DNA of 61,943 nucleotides, taken from the NCBI RefSeq assembly GCF_947495675.1, contig NZ_CANLZX010000022.1:1-61943 (forward strand). Direction: 5' to 3'. Positions within the stretch are counted from its first letter, which is position 1; each line of letters opens with the position of its first letter. The stretch is from an uncultured Algibacter sp. Lineage in GTDB: Bacteria; Bacteroidota; Bacteroidia; Flavobacteriales; Flavobacteriaceae. Under the pieces are notes generated by a model, which searched no databases, was not told the DNA's origin, and worked only from the letters and a program-made list of their open reading frames with translations. Below are positions 45,663 through 53,448 of this stretch, piece after piece. A program made the translations under genes and the position numbers.

Positions 45663-47900
45663 TTATCCTTTAATTTTAACTTCATTAATAACTGGAGTTG
45701 ATTCTTCTTTTTCAATTTTATCACCTAATGTTTCATGAATAAAATTTGTCATTTTTTTATACAAATGAAGTCTTGTATTACCTCCATAAATACCATGGTT
45801 TTTATCTGGATAAACGGCCCAATCAAATTGTTTATCTGCTTGAATTAAAGCTTCAGCTAAACGCATAGTATTTTGTAAATGTACGTTATCATCTCCAGAA
45901 CCATGCACTAATAGAAAATCGCCTTTTAATTTATCTACATGATTTATTGGCGAGTTATCATCATAACCACTTTCATTTTCTTGTGGTGTAGTCATATAAC
46001 GCTCAGTATATATACTGTCATAAAAACGCCAACTACTTACAGGCGCTACTGCTATGGCCATTTTAAACACATCGTTTCCTTTAAATAAACAGTTACTGCT
46101 CATAAAGCCACCATAACTCCAACCCCAAATGCCCATTCTGCTGGCATCAACATATGGCAATTCACCAAGTTGTTTAGCTGCTGCTATTTGATCTTCAACT
46201 TCATATTTACCTAATTCATTTTGGGTAACCTTTTTAAATTCTGCTCCTTTAAACCCTGTTCCTCGACCATCAATACATACAACAATGTATCCTTCTTGGG
46301 CTAAATGCTGATACCAATAATCGTTAGCACTATTCCATCGGTTTGCAACTTGCTGTGAACCTGGTCCAGAATATTGGTACATAAGTAAAGGGTGTTTTTT
46401 ATTGGCATCGAAATTTACTGGTTTAATCATCCACATATTTAAATCGTTACCATTAACATTAATGGTACTAAATTCTTTTTTTGAAGTTTTATAGTCAGAG
46501 AGTTTTTGAGCTAACTTATCGTTATCCTTTATACTTTTTATCAAGTTTCCTGATGTAGAACTATTTAAAGTATATTCTGGTGGTGTTGTAGCGCTAGAAA
46601 ATGTATTTATAAAAAATGAAAAATCGGCACTAAAGGAAGCGTTATTGGTACCATCACTTTTAGTTAGTCGTTTTTTGTTTCTTCCATTTAGCTTTATAGA
46701 ATAAACATCTCTATTTATAGTTCCATTTTCAACAGATTGATAAAAAATGGTATTGTTCTTTTCATCATAACCATAATAGTTGGTGACTTCCCAATTTCCT
46801 TTTGTAATTTGATTTATCAAGTTACCTTTTTTATCATAATGATAAATATGATTAAAGCCATCTTTCTCACTTGTCCAAATAAAACTATTATCTTTTAAAA
46901 ACGTAAGATTATCTGTTACATCAATATAAGCTTTATCTTTTTCTGCTAAAACTAAATTTGATGTATTTGCTTTTGCATTTATCATCCATAAATCTAATTC
47001 GTTTTGGTGCCTGTTCATGTATTGTGCACTTAAAACATCTGGGTTATTTGTCCATTCAATTCTTGGTATATAAAAATCTTCATAAACCTTATCTACTTTA
47101 ACCTCATTTGTCTGTTTTGTATTTAAATCGTATATATGAAGCGATACTTCAGAGTTTGCTTCTCCTGCCTTAGGGTATTTAAAAACTTGTTGTGTTTGGT
47201 AAAGCTCTGTACCATAAACATCCATAGAAAACTCAGGCACATTAGTTTCATCAAAACGAATAAAGGCAATTTTATTACTATCTGCATTCCAATCAAAAGC
47301 ACGAACAAAAGCAAATTCTTCTTCGTATACCCAGTCGGTAATTCCATTAATTATTTCATTTTTTTCACCATCTGAAGTTATTTGCATGATTTCATTAGTT
47401 ATTAAATCTTTCACATAAAGATTATTTTCTCTTGCAAATGCCACTTTGTTACCGTCTGGAGAAAGTGTAGGTTCTTGAATTTTTTCTTCAGAAATTAAAT
47501 CTAACCCGCCATTTTTAACATTATAAATATAATAATTACCTAACGCTGAATGTCTGTATATAGCCTCCTCGTTAGTAGCTAATATTACTTGTTGCTCATC
47601 TTTGCTAAAGGTGTAATTTGTAAAATATGGTATAGCTTCTAAATTAGAAGAACTAACTAAAGTTTTAACTTTTTCTAAGGTTTTATAATCATAAATATCA
47701 ATAGAAGTACTTCTAGTTTCTCTATCAAAATTTAAAACAGAATATTGCTGCCCATTTTTCATGGAATGTAACGCATCCATACGCTCTGTTCTAAAAGTAC
47801 CATCTTTCCAAATATCTTCAAGAGTTATTGAACTCTTTTGAGCTGATAGTATTGTTGTAACAAAAAGGCAAACGTAAATTGAAAATTTCATATGTTTCAT
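45663..47900 (-). CDS. Dipeptidyl peptidase IV (S9B family)
   Basis: DPP IV removes X-Pro or X-Ala dipeptides from the N-terminus of peptides. The product (745 residues from the ATG at 47900) has a signal peptide (IYVCLFVTTILSAQ), a beta-propeller domain containing the EE motif WVYEEEFAF, and a C-terminal hydrolase with Ser in GWSYGGFMS, Asp in GSGDDNVH and His in DKNHGIYGG. An open frame extends to 47936 without a signal-like start, and 47891 is an alternative ATG. It is periplasmic and heads the peptide-use cluster. Confidence 0.95.
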   Translation of the reverse strand: MKHMKFSIYVCLFVTTILSAQKSSITLEDIWKDGTFRTERMDALHSMKNGQQYSVLNFDRETRSTSIDIYDYKTLEKVKTLVSSSNLEAIPYFTNYTFSKDEQQVILATNEEAIYRHSALGNYYIYNVKNGGLDLISEEKIQEPTLSPDGNKVAFARENNLYVKDLITNEIMQITSDGEKNEIINGITDWVYEEEFAFVRAFDWNADSNKIAFIRFDETNVPEFSMDVYGTELYQTQQVFKYPKAGEANSEVSLHIYDLNTKQTNEVKVDKVYEDFYIPRIEWTNNPDVLSAQYMNRHQNELDLWMINAKANTSNLVLAEKDKAYIDVTDNLTFLKDNSFIWTSEKDGFNHIYHYDKKGNLINQITKGNWEVTNYYGYDEKNNTIFYQSVENGTINRDVYSIKLNGRNKKRLTKSDGTNNASFSADFSFFINTFSSATTPPEYTLNSSTSGNLIKSIKDNDKLAQKLSDYKTSKKEFSTINVNGNDLNMWMIKPVNFDANKKHPLLMYQYSGPGSQQVANRWNSANDYWYQHLAQEGYIVVCIDGRGTGFKGAEFKKVTQNELGKYEVEDQIAAAKQLGELPYVDASRMGIWGWSYGGFMSSNCLFKGNDVFKMAIAVAPVSSWRFYDSIYTERYMTTPQENESGYDDNSPINHVDKLKGDFLLVHGSGDDNVHLQNTMRLAEALIQADKQFDWAVYPDKNHGIYGGNTRLHLYKKMTNFIHETLGDKIEKEESTPVINEVKIKG

Positions 47901-48112
47901 GCAGTTATATTTATAATTTAAAACACTAATATACACCTAAAGGACTATGTTTCAGCACAGAAAAATTAGTCAATTATTGATGTTTAGTTTAAAAAAGTAT
48001 TTTTTTCATAAAATGATTTCAAGTTTACTAAAAATTCTGCAAAAAACCGTATTTATTAACACTTAAATAACCCGCTTGTTAACTGTGTATTTAATATTCA
48101 TACCAAGAGTAG

Positions 48113-48120
48113 TATCTTTG
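48113..48120 (+). promoter_or_regulatory. -7 box of the HMG-CoA reductase operon
   Basis: TATCTTTG matches TAnnTTTG and ends 20 bases before the ATG at 48141. A -33 element could not be assigned with confidence. Confidence 0.55.
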
Positions 48121-48140
48121 CTCTGCAAAATCGAATACAT

Positions 48141-49469
48141 ATGAGCAAAACAATTGCTGGTTTTTCAAAATTATCTAAATCAAAAAAAATTGATTGGATT
48201 GTTGATACCTATTTTTCAAATGCTGAAGACGCCAATAAAGTTTTAAAACAATATTGGAATACAAATGACAAGCTTCAACAACTACATGATGAGTTTATTG
48301 AAAATACCATCACTAATTACTATTTACCTCTTGGTGTCGCTCCAAATTTTTTAATAAATGATAAACTTTATACCATACCTATGGCTATTGAAGAAAGTTC
48401 GGTTGTTGCAGCTGCTAGTAAAGCCGCAAAATTTTGGTTAGAAAGAGGTGGTTTTAAAACCAAAGTCATTTCTACTACAAAGATTGGACAAGTTCATTTT
48501 AAATTTAAAGGTGATTTTAAAATATTAAACCAGTATTTTGACCTTGTAAAACCCAAGTTAATTAAAGATTCTGATGCTATTACAAAAAACATGAATAAAC
48601 GTGGTGGTGGTATTATTGATATTGAATTACGAGATAAAACGAAAGACATTGATAACTACTACCAACTACATGCCTCTTTTGAAACCTTAGATGCTATGGG
48701 GGCAAATTTCATAAACTCCTGTTTAGAGCAATTTGCTAAAACCTTTAAAAATGAGGCTTTAACTTTTAATTTATTTTCTGAGGAAGAAAAACAAATTGAT
48801 ATAATAATGAGTATTCTTTCAAATTACGTACCTGATTGTTTGGTTCGTGCAGAAGTAAGTTGTCATGTTAATGAATTAAGTGAAAATGATAGTGTCTCTG
48901 GAGAAGCTTTTGCTTTAAAATTTATACAAGCTGTAAATATTGCAGAAGTTGAGCCATATAGAGCCGTTACACATAATAAGGGTATAATGAACGGTATTGA
49001 CGCCGTTGTTTTAGCTACAGGTAATGATTTTAGAGCTGTTGAAGCGGGTGTGCATGCTTACGCTTCAAGAAATGGCCGTTACAGTAGTTTAACACATGCC
49101 AAAGTAGTTGATGGCGTTTTTACTTTTTGGACGGAAATACCTCTAGCATTAGGAACTGTTGGTGGACTAACAGGATTACATCCTTTGGTGAAATTAGCTT
49201 TAGAATTACTAGATAAACCAAATGCTAAAGAATTAATGCAAATTGTTGCAGTAGCAGGATTAGCACAAAATTTTGCCGCTTTACGTTCGCTAACCACAAC
49301 AGGAATACAACAAGGGCACATGAAAATGCACTTAATGAATATACTTAATCAATTTGAAGCTAATATTGAAGAAAAACAAACCTTAACAGAATATTTTAAA
49401 AGCAATACTGTAACGCACAATGCAGTTGTAGAAGCGTTAAATAAATTAAGGGTCTCAAGTGAAAAATAA
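48141..49469 (+). CDS. mvaA: Hydroxymethylglutaryl-CoA reductase, class II
   Basis: The enzyme makes mevalonate from HMG-CoA. The 442 residues have the catalytic Glu region IEESSVVAAASKAAKF, Lys in HNKGIMNGIDA, Asp in ATGNDFRAVEA, and His in GIQQGHMKMH. It is the class II (bacterial) type with no membrane domain. In Flavobacteriaceae this enzyme works in the forward mevalonate pathway. The coupled GHMP kinase gene, overlapping by 11 bases, supports biosynthesis over degradation. Confidence 0.94.
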   Translation: MSKTIAGFSKLSKSKKIDWIVDTYFSNAEDANKVLKQYWNTNDKLQQLHDEFIENTITNYYLPLGVAPNFLINDKLYTIPMAIEESSVVAAASKAAKFWLERGGFKTKVISTTKIGQVHFKFKGDFKILNQYFDLVKPKLIKDSDAITKNMNKRGGGIIDIELRDKTKDIDNYYQLHASFETLDAMGANFINSCLEQFAKTFKNEALTFNLFSEEEKQIDIIMSILSNYVPDCLVRAEVSCHVNELSENDSVSGEAFALKFIQAVNIAEVEPYRAVTHNKGIMNGIDAVVLATGNDFRAVEAGVHAYASRNGRYSSLTHAKVVDGVFTFWTEIPLALGTVGGLTGLHPLVKLALELLDKPNAKELMQIVAVAGLAQNFAALRSLTTTGIQQGHMKMHLMNILNQFEANIEEKQTLTEYFKSNTVTHNAVVEALNKLRVSSEK

Positions 49470-50355
49470 AACCTTTTATAGCCACGGTAAACTTCTTCTT
49501 ACTGGAGAATATGTTGTGCTTGATGGTGCCATATCATTAGCCATTCCAACAAAATTTGGACAATCTCTAACAATAAAACCAATTGAAGAAAGCTTTATAT
49601 CTTGGAAAAGTTTTGATGAAGCTAACAAAATATGGTTTGAGAATGATTTTAAGCTTAATGATAACTTACATGACGAGATACCAAAAAGATTAATTCAGGT
49701 TTTAAATGCTGCAAAAGATTTAAACCCTGATTTTTTAAATAAAGTTGCTGGTTTTAAAGTTGAAACCCATTTAGAATTCCCTATTAATTGGGGACTGGGC
49801 ACATCTTCAACATTAATAAATAATATGGCTCAATGGGCAAATATTGATGCCTATACGCTTTTAGAAAAAACTTTTGGAGGAAGTGGTTATGATATTGCAT
49901 GTGCACAATTTGACACACCAATAACATATCAAAGAGACCATAACAAACCCATTGTTAAATCAATCAAATTTGCTCCATCATTTAATGAGCATTTATATTT
50001 TGTTCATTTAAATAAAAAACAAAATAGCCGAGATGCTATAAAACATTATCATCAAAATAAAGAAAATGCACAATCTGCTATTAATGCTATCAATAAGATA
50101 ACTTCACAAATGATTGCCTGCAAAACGCTTAAAGAATTTCAAGGTTTAATAGTCCAGCATGAAACTATAATTGCTAAAATCACTAAACAAACACCAGTTA
50201 AAGATTTATTATTTAAAGATTTTAACGGAGCCATAAAAAGTCTTGGTGCTTGGGGAGGCGATTTTATTATGGTTGCATCAAAAAATAATCCTGTTAAGTA
50301 TTTTACAGATAAAGGTTATAAAACAATTATACCTTACAATAATATGGTTTTATAA
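49459..50355 (+). CDS. GYDIA-type GHMP kinase, probable mevalonate pathway kinase
   Basis: GHMP kinases phosphorylate small alcohols. The 298 residues start SHGKLLLTGEYVVLDG, the usual first motif of mevalonate and phosphomevalonate kinases. The ATP-loop motif is PINWGLGTSST, and GGSGYDIACAQ gives the GYDIA label of Bacteroidota homologues. The start is a GTG lying 11 bases inside the HMG-CoA reductase gene. Whether it acts on mevalonate or phosphomevalonate is not settled by sequence reading. Confidence 0.85.
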   Translation: MKNKTFYSHGKLLLTGEYVVLDGAISLAIPTKFGQSLTIKPIEESFISWKSFDEANKIWFENDFKLNDNLHDEIPKRLIQVLNAAKDLNPDFLNKVAGFKVETHLEFPINWGLGTSSTLINNMAQWANIDAYTLLEKTFGGSGYDIACAQFDTPITYQRDHNKPIVKSIKFAPSFNEHLYFVHLNKKQNSRDAIKHYHQNKENAQSAINAINKITSQMIACKTLKEFQGLIVQHETIIAKITKQTPVKDLLFKDFNGAIKSLGAWGGDFIMVASKNNPVKYFTDKGYKTIIPYNNMVL

Positions 50356-50376
50356 TACATCTCATCCATGTAATAA

Positions 50377-50410
50377 AAAAAGAGCTTTTTAAAAAAGCTC
50401 TTTTTTTATT
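50377..50410 (+). terminator. Terminator after the GHMP kinase gene
   Basis: AAAGAGCTTTTT pairs with AAAAAAGCTCTTT, followed by a T run. It ends the HMG-CoA reductase-GHMP kinase operon. The symmetric A/T flanks also allow termination of the convergent small lipoprotein gene. Confidence 0.85.
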
Positions 50411-50430
50411 TATAATTTTAAACATGTAAT

Positions 50431-50589
50431 TTATTCAACTACATCTTCAACGTCGTCTGCAGCATCTTCTACACCATCAGCTACATCTTCTACAGCGTCT
50501 TCTACTTTATCACCTGTTGTTTCTCTACAGCCAGTAAATACAGTTGAAATTGTAAATAAAATTAAAAATATTTTTGCTATTTTTTTCAT
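50431..50589 (-). CDS. Small acidic lipoprotein (52 residues)
   Basis: On the minus strand, the ATG at 50589 gives MKKIAKIFLILFTISTVFTG and then Cys21, a good lipoprotein signal (FTGC). After RETTGDK the mature part is a nearly perfect series of VEDxxxD units (VEDAVEDVADGVEDAADDVEDVVE) that should form a strongly acidic helix. It resembles entericidin-like and other small stress lipoproteins only in general design. It lies beside DUF1328 and DUF2383 genes in the same orientation. Confidence 0.75.
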   Translation of the reverse strand: MKKIAKIFLILFTISTVFTGCRETTGDKVEDAVEDVADGVEDAADDVEDVVE

Positions 50590-50631
50590 AATTATTGTTT
50601 TTAAAAGATTAGTAATTAATTAATTTACAGC

Positions 50632-50793
50632 CTATTTTTTTAAGACTCCTTTTAGTAATGATAATACAAAAAGCACTAAAAAAATAAAAAACAGAATCTT
50701 AGCAATTCCTGCTGATGCTCCTGCTATTCCTCCAAATCCTAAAACTCCTGCAATTATCGCAATTATAATAAATGTGATTGTCCATCGTAACAT
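50632..50793 (-). CDS. DUF1328 small membrane protein (YtjA type)
   Basis: From the ATG at 50793 the product has 53 residues, the family's usual size: [38 protein letters not shown], and a basic end. Two membrane helices with a Gly/Ala-rich centre are typical of DUF1328. The frame extends to 50838, but the sequence there contains TAGAGTTTG, a possible -7 element, so the shorter start is chosen. Function is unknown. Such genes often respond to stress. Confidence 0.88.
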   Translation of the reverse strand: MLRWTITFIIIAIIAGVLGFGGIAGASAGIAKILFFIFLVLFVLSLLKGVLKK

Positions 50794-50937
50794 ATTTATG
50801 ATTTTTAAAGTTATACATAATAAGAATTTGACTTTCAAACTCTACATTACAAAGATGCTGTAAAATTAAAAGTTAGATTAGCTCAAACAGAGTTTATGTT
50901 AACTCAAATAACAAATACTTTTACAGTATTTCTATAT

Positions 50938-50976
50938 AAAAAAAGACCTCAAAATGATATAATCATTTTGAGATCT
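50938..50976 (-). terminator. Terminator after the DUF2383 gene
   Basis: GAxCTCAAAATGAT and ATCATTTTGAGxTC pair. The minus strand continues into a run of seven T. Confidence 0.8.
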
Positions 50977-51031
50977 AATCCCTTATCTAACCAATTAAGA
51001 CCCTTTGTCTTAATTAACTTCATAAATATTT

Positions 51032-51481
51032 TTAACTTAAATCTTCTAAAGTTTTAATTCTTGACAAACCATTTTCTATTTTATTTTTTTGCGACTCTAA
51101 AATTGACTTAGTGCTTAATGGCAAGCTTGTATCTTTAATTACTTCACTATATTCATTTATTGCAGATTTCTCTCCTCTTATGGCTTCTTCAAGCATAGAC
51201 TCTTCATTTTCTTGCGAGAACATCGCTTTAATATCCATCCAAGTTCTATGTGCAGACCCTATAATGCTTCCGCCTTTATCTATATCTTGATTAAAGGTTT
51301 TTAATTCGGCTTTTAATTCATGTCCAAAATTATAACGTTCTTGAGCTTTTTGTTTAAAATAAGATTTTAAAGCAGTATTCTCAACATTATCAGCTGCTTT
51401 TTTAAAACCTTTTTCAGCATCATACGTTTTTTCTAATAAATCATTTAATTTTTCTCCAACTTTTTCTGTGTAAGTACTCAT
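51032..51481 (-). CDS. DUF2383 ferritin-like four-helix protein
   Basis: The 149-residue cytoplasmic protein starts STYTEKVGEKLNDLLEKTYDAEKGFKKAADN (shown only in part by LNDLLEKTYDAEKGF) and has repeated Glu/His-bearing helices (YNFGHELKAEL, EEAIRGEKSAINEYSE). This pattern is that of the PA2169/DUF2383 family, related in fold to ferritin-like bundles. Whether it binds metal is not known. It sits with the small DUF1328 and acidic lipoprotein genes, a group that looks like a stress set by inference only. Confidence 0.85.
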   Translation of the reverse strand: MSTYTEKVGEKLNDLLEKTYDAEKGFKKAADNVENTALKSYFKQKAQERYNFGHELKAELKTFNQDIDKGGSIIGSAHRTWMDIKAMFSQENEESMLEEAIRGEKSAINEYSEVIKDTSLPLSTKSILESQKNKIENGLSRIKTLEDLS

Positions 51482-51768
51482 GTCTGTTATTTTTTATATT
51501 AACAGTAATTTATTTAAAGATGCCTACTGGTTTACATCTTAAGCATTATAACATGCTTATATTTGCTATTAGTACAAATTTATAGGTTGAATAGATAATG
51601 TTTTAATTCATAAGCTATAGTTCTTGACTCATTTCAATTTTCTTTAGCTTTTTTTTTGTAATGCTGCTATAATTAATAGATTCAAAACAAAATATAACTT
51701 CAGTACTTTTTTTATGATTTATTAATATTACCTTTAACTTATTGTATTTCTATAAACTAAAATAATAT

Positions 51769-52365
51769 ATGCTAATATGCATTCCTGATATAAGTGGTTT
51801 TACTAAATTTATGAGTGAAACAGATTCTGAATTAAGTTCGAAAGTTATCCCCTCATTATTGAATAAAATTATTTATTCTAATAAAATTGGCTTAAAAGTA
51901 TCTGAAATTGAAGGTGATGCTGTGTTGTTTTATAAGACCAATGAATTACCATCATTAAAAGCATTAATAGACCAATGTATACACTTTTACAAAGCATTCT
52001 ATAATCAATTAAACATCTTAAAAGAAGTTCACCAAGATGATTACGATAGCTATAAGATTCCAGCAACTTTAGGACTAAAAATTATTTTACATTATGGAAA
52101 TGAAATTGAAACGGTACAAATAGGTAAACATATTAAGCTTATGGGTGAAGATGTTATTGTTGCCCACAAATTACTTAAAAACAAAGTGCCAAAGGATGAA
52201 TATTTATTAATATCTGAAAGTTTATTAAAGCAATATAATTTGGATGAATTTGATAATAAAATTTATTGGGGTGAACTTAAAAATGGTAAAAATATATATG
52301 AGCATCTAGGAGAAATAAATTACACGTATATAGATTTAATACCATTATTAAAAAATAATAAATAG
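51769..52365 (+). CDS. DUF2652 protein, class III cyclase-like fold without catalytic Asn/Arg
   Basis: The 198 residues resemble a class III nucleotidyl cyclase domain. Asp7 in IPDISGFTKFM and Asp50 in EIEGDAVLFY match the two metal-binding Asp positions. In the later motif, where cyclases have G-D-x-V-N-x-x-x-R, this protein reads GEDVIVAHKL: Asn is Ile130 and Arg is Lys134. Catalysis as a cyclase is therefore doubtful, and nucleotide or metal binding may remain. The AraC-type regulator starts 5 bases after its stop, so the pair is a likely operon. Confidence 0.8.
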   Translation: MLICIPDISGFTKFMSETDSELSSKVIPSLLNKIIYSNKIGLKVSEIEGDAVLFYKTNELPSLKALIDQCIHFYKAFYNQLNILKEVHQDDYDSYKIPATLGLKIILHYGNEIETVQIGKHIKLMGEDVIVAHKLLKNKVPKDEYLLISESLLKQYNLDEFDNKIYWGELKNGKNIYEHLGEINYTYIDLIPLLKNNK

Positions 52366-52370
52366 TTTTT

Positions 52371-53399
52371 ATGATAGAAATTGAAATTAATGCTGAGAAT
52401 AGTAAAGAAATTCTTGAAAACATTCAAAAACATATTGGTGGAACTATTGAAGATAAATGGAGCGAATACACTTTAAATGTTGATAATGATATAGCAAAAG
52501 GTAGTATTTGTTATATTCCTTTTGATTGGGGCGTAAATTTAATTGATTATAATATTACATTTAGCAGCGAGGTTATGCTTAAAATGTATGCTAATGAATA
52601 CAATCCTATTAGGTTTATTTACACACTAAATGGCAACTTTAAACATAGGTTTGGTATAGAAAACAAAGAAGAATTAATAGAACAATTTCAAACTTTAATA
52701 TTTACTAATAAATCTGAAGGTATTAATTATATACATTTTCCTAAAGACACTAAATTAGAAATTAATTCTATACAGATTATACGAAAGCGATTTCTAAAAA
52801 AGCGAACAACTAACGTATCAACTTTAAACAAAAAATTATATGAAGTTTTTGTTGATACTGATCATGAAAATAGATTTGCCCACTACGGTACATTAAACTT
52901 AAAAATGGCAGACCTTGTAAAAAAAATACGCAATATTAAAACCAAGGGTATGCTTAGAGTTCTTAAAATAGAAGCTAAAGTTTATGAAATTCTATCATTA
53001 CATATACAACAACATAATAAACTGCAACAAGGTGTACCTTTGCCAACTTCTCTTATTAAAAGTGAATTAATTAAGGTAAGAAAACTGGGGCAAACTATAG
53101 TTAAACGACCTGCAAAAAACTATTCATTAGATCAATTATCTGCAGAGTCAGGTTTATCGCAAGCTAAATTACAAGATGGCTTTAAATTTTTGTACACCAG
53201 AACAGTTACAGAATATATTAGACATGTAAGGCTTGAAGCAGCAAGAGAGCTAATGACTACTACAGATTTAAATATATCTCAAATTGTTTATACTATTGGA
53301 TTTACTAGTAGAAGTTATTTTTCAAAAATTTTTAAAGAAAAATATGGTGTAACTCCCAATGAATTTAAGAAACAACTAATAGTTCCTGTTGCCGTATAA
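52371..53399 (+). CDS. AraC family transcriptional regulator
   Basis: The 342-residue protein has an unassigned N-terminal half (about 1-220) and a C-terminal AraC/XylS double helix-turn-helix (about 240-335): SLDQLSAESGLSQAKL, then LNISQIVYTIGFTSRSYFSKIFKEKYGVTPNEF. The second helix motif is a textbook match. It follows the DUF2652 gene by 5 bases, so the two products may form one sensing and control pair. The regulated genes are not known. Divergent DUF2383 is a candidate by position. Confidence 0.93.
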   Translation: MIEIEINAENSKEILENIQKHIGGTIEDKWSEYTLNVDNDIAKGSICYIPFDWGVNLIDYNITFSSEVMLKMYANEYNPIRFIYTLNGNFKHRFGIENKEELIEQFQTLIFTNKSEGINYIHFPKDTKLEINSIQIIRKRFLKKRTTNVSTLNKKLYEVFVDTDHENRFAHYGTLNLKMADLVKKIRNIKTKGMLRVLKIEAKVYEILSLHIQQHNKLQQGVPLPTSLIKSELIKVRKLGQTIVKRPAKNYSLDQLSAESGLSQAKLQDGFKFLYTRTVTEYIRHVRLEAARELMTTTDLNISQIVYTIGFTSRSYFSKIFKEKYGVTPNEFKKQLIVPVAV

Positions 53400-53430
53400 A
53401 AAAGCCTCGATAAACGAGGCTTTTTTTTTA
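53399..53430 (+). terminator. Terminator after the AraC gene, shared with convergent ppiD
   Basis: AAAGCCTCG-ATAAA-CGAGGCTTT followed by a long T run. A/T flanks on both sides fit bidirectional use between the convergent AraC and ppiD genes. Confidence 0.9.
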
Positions 53431-53448
53431 TATTTGATTATTAATTCT

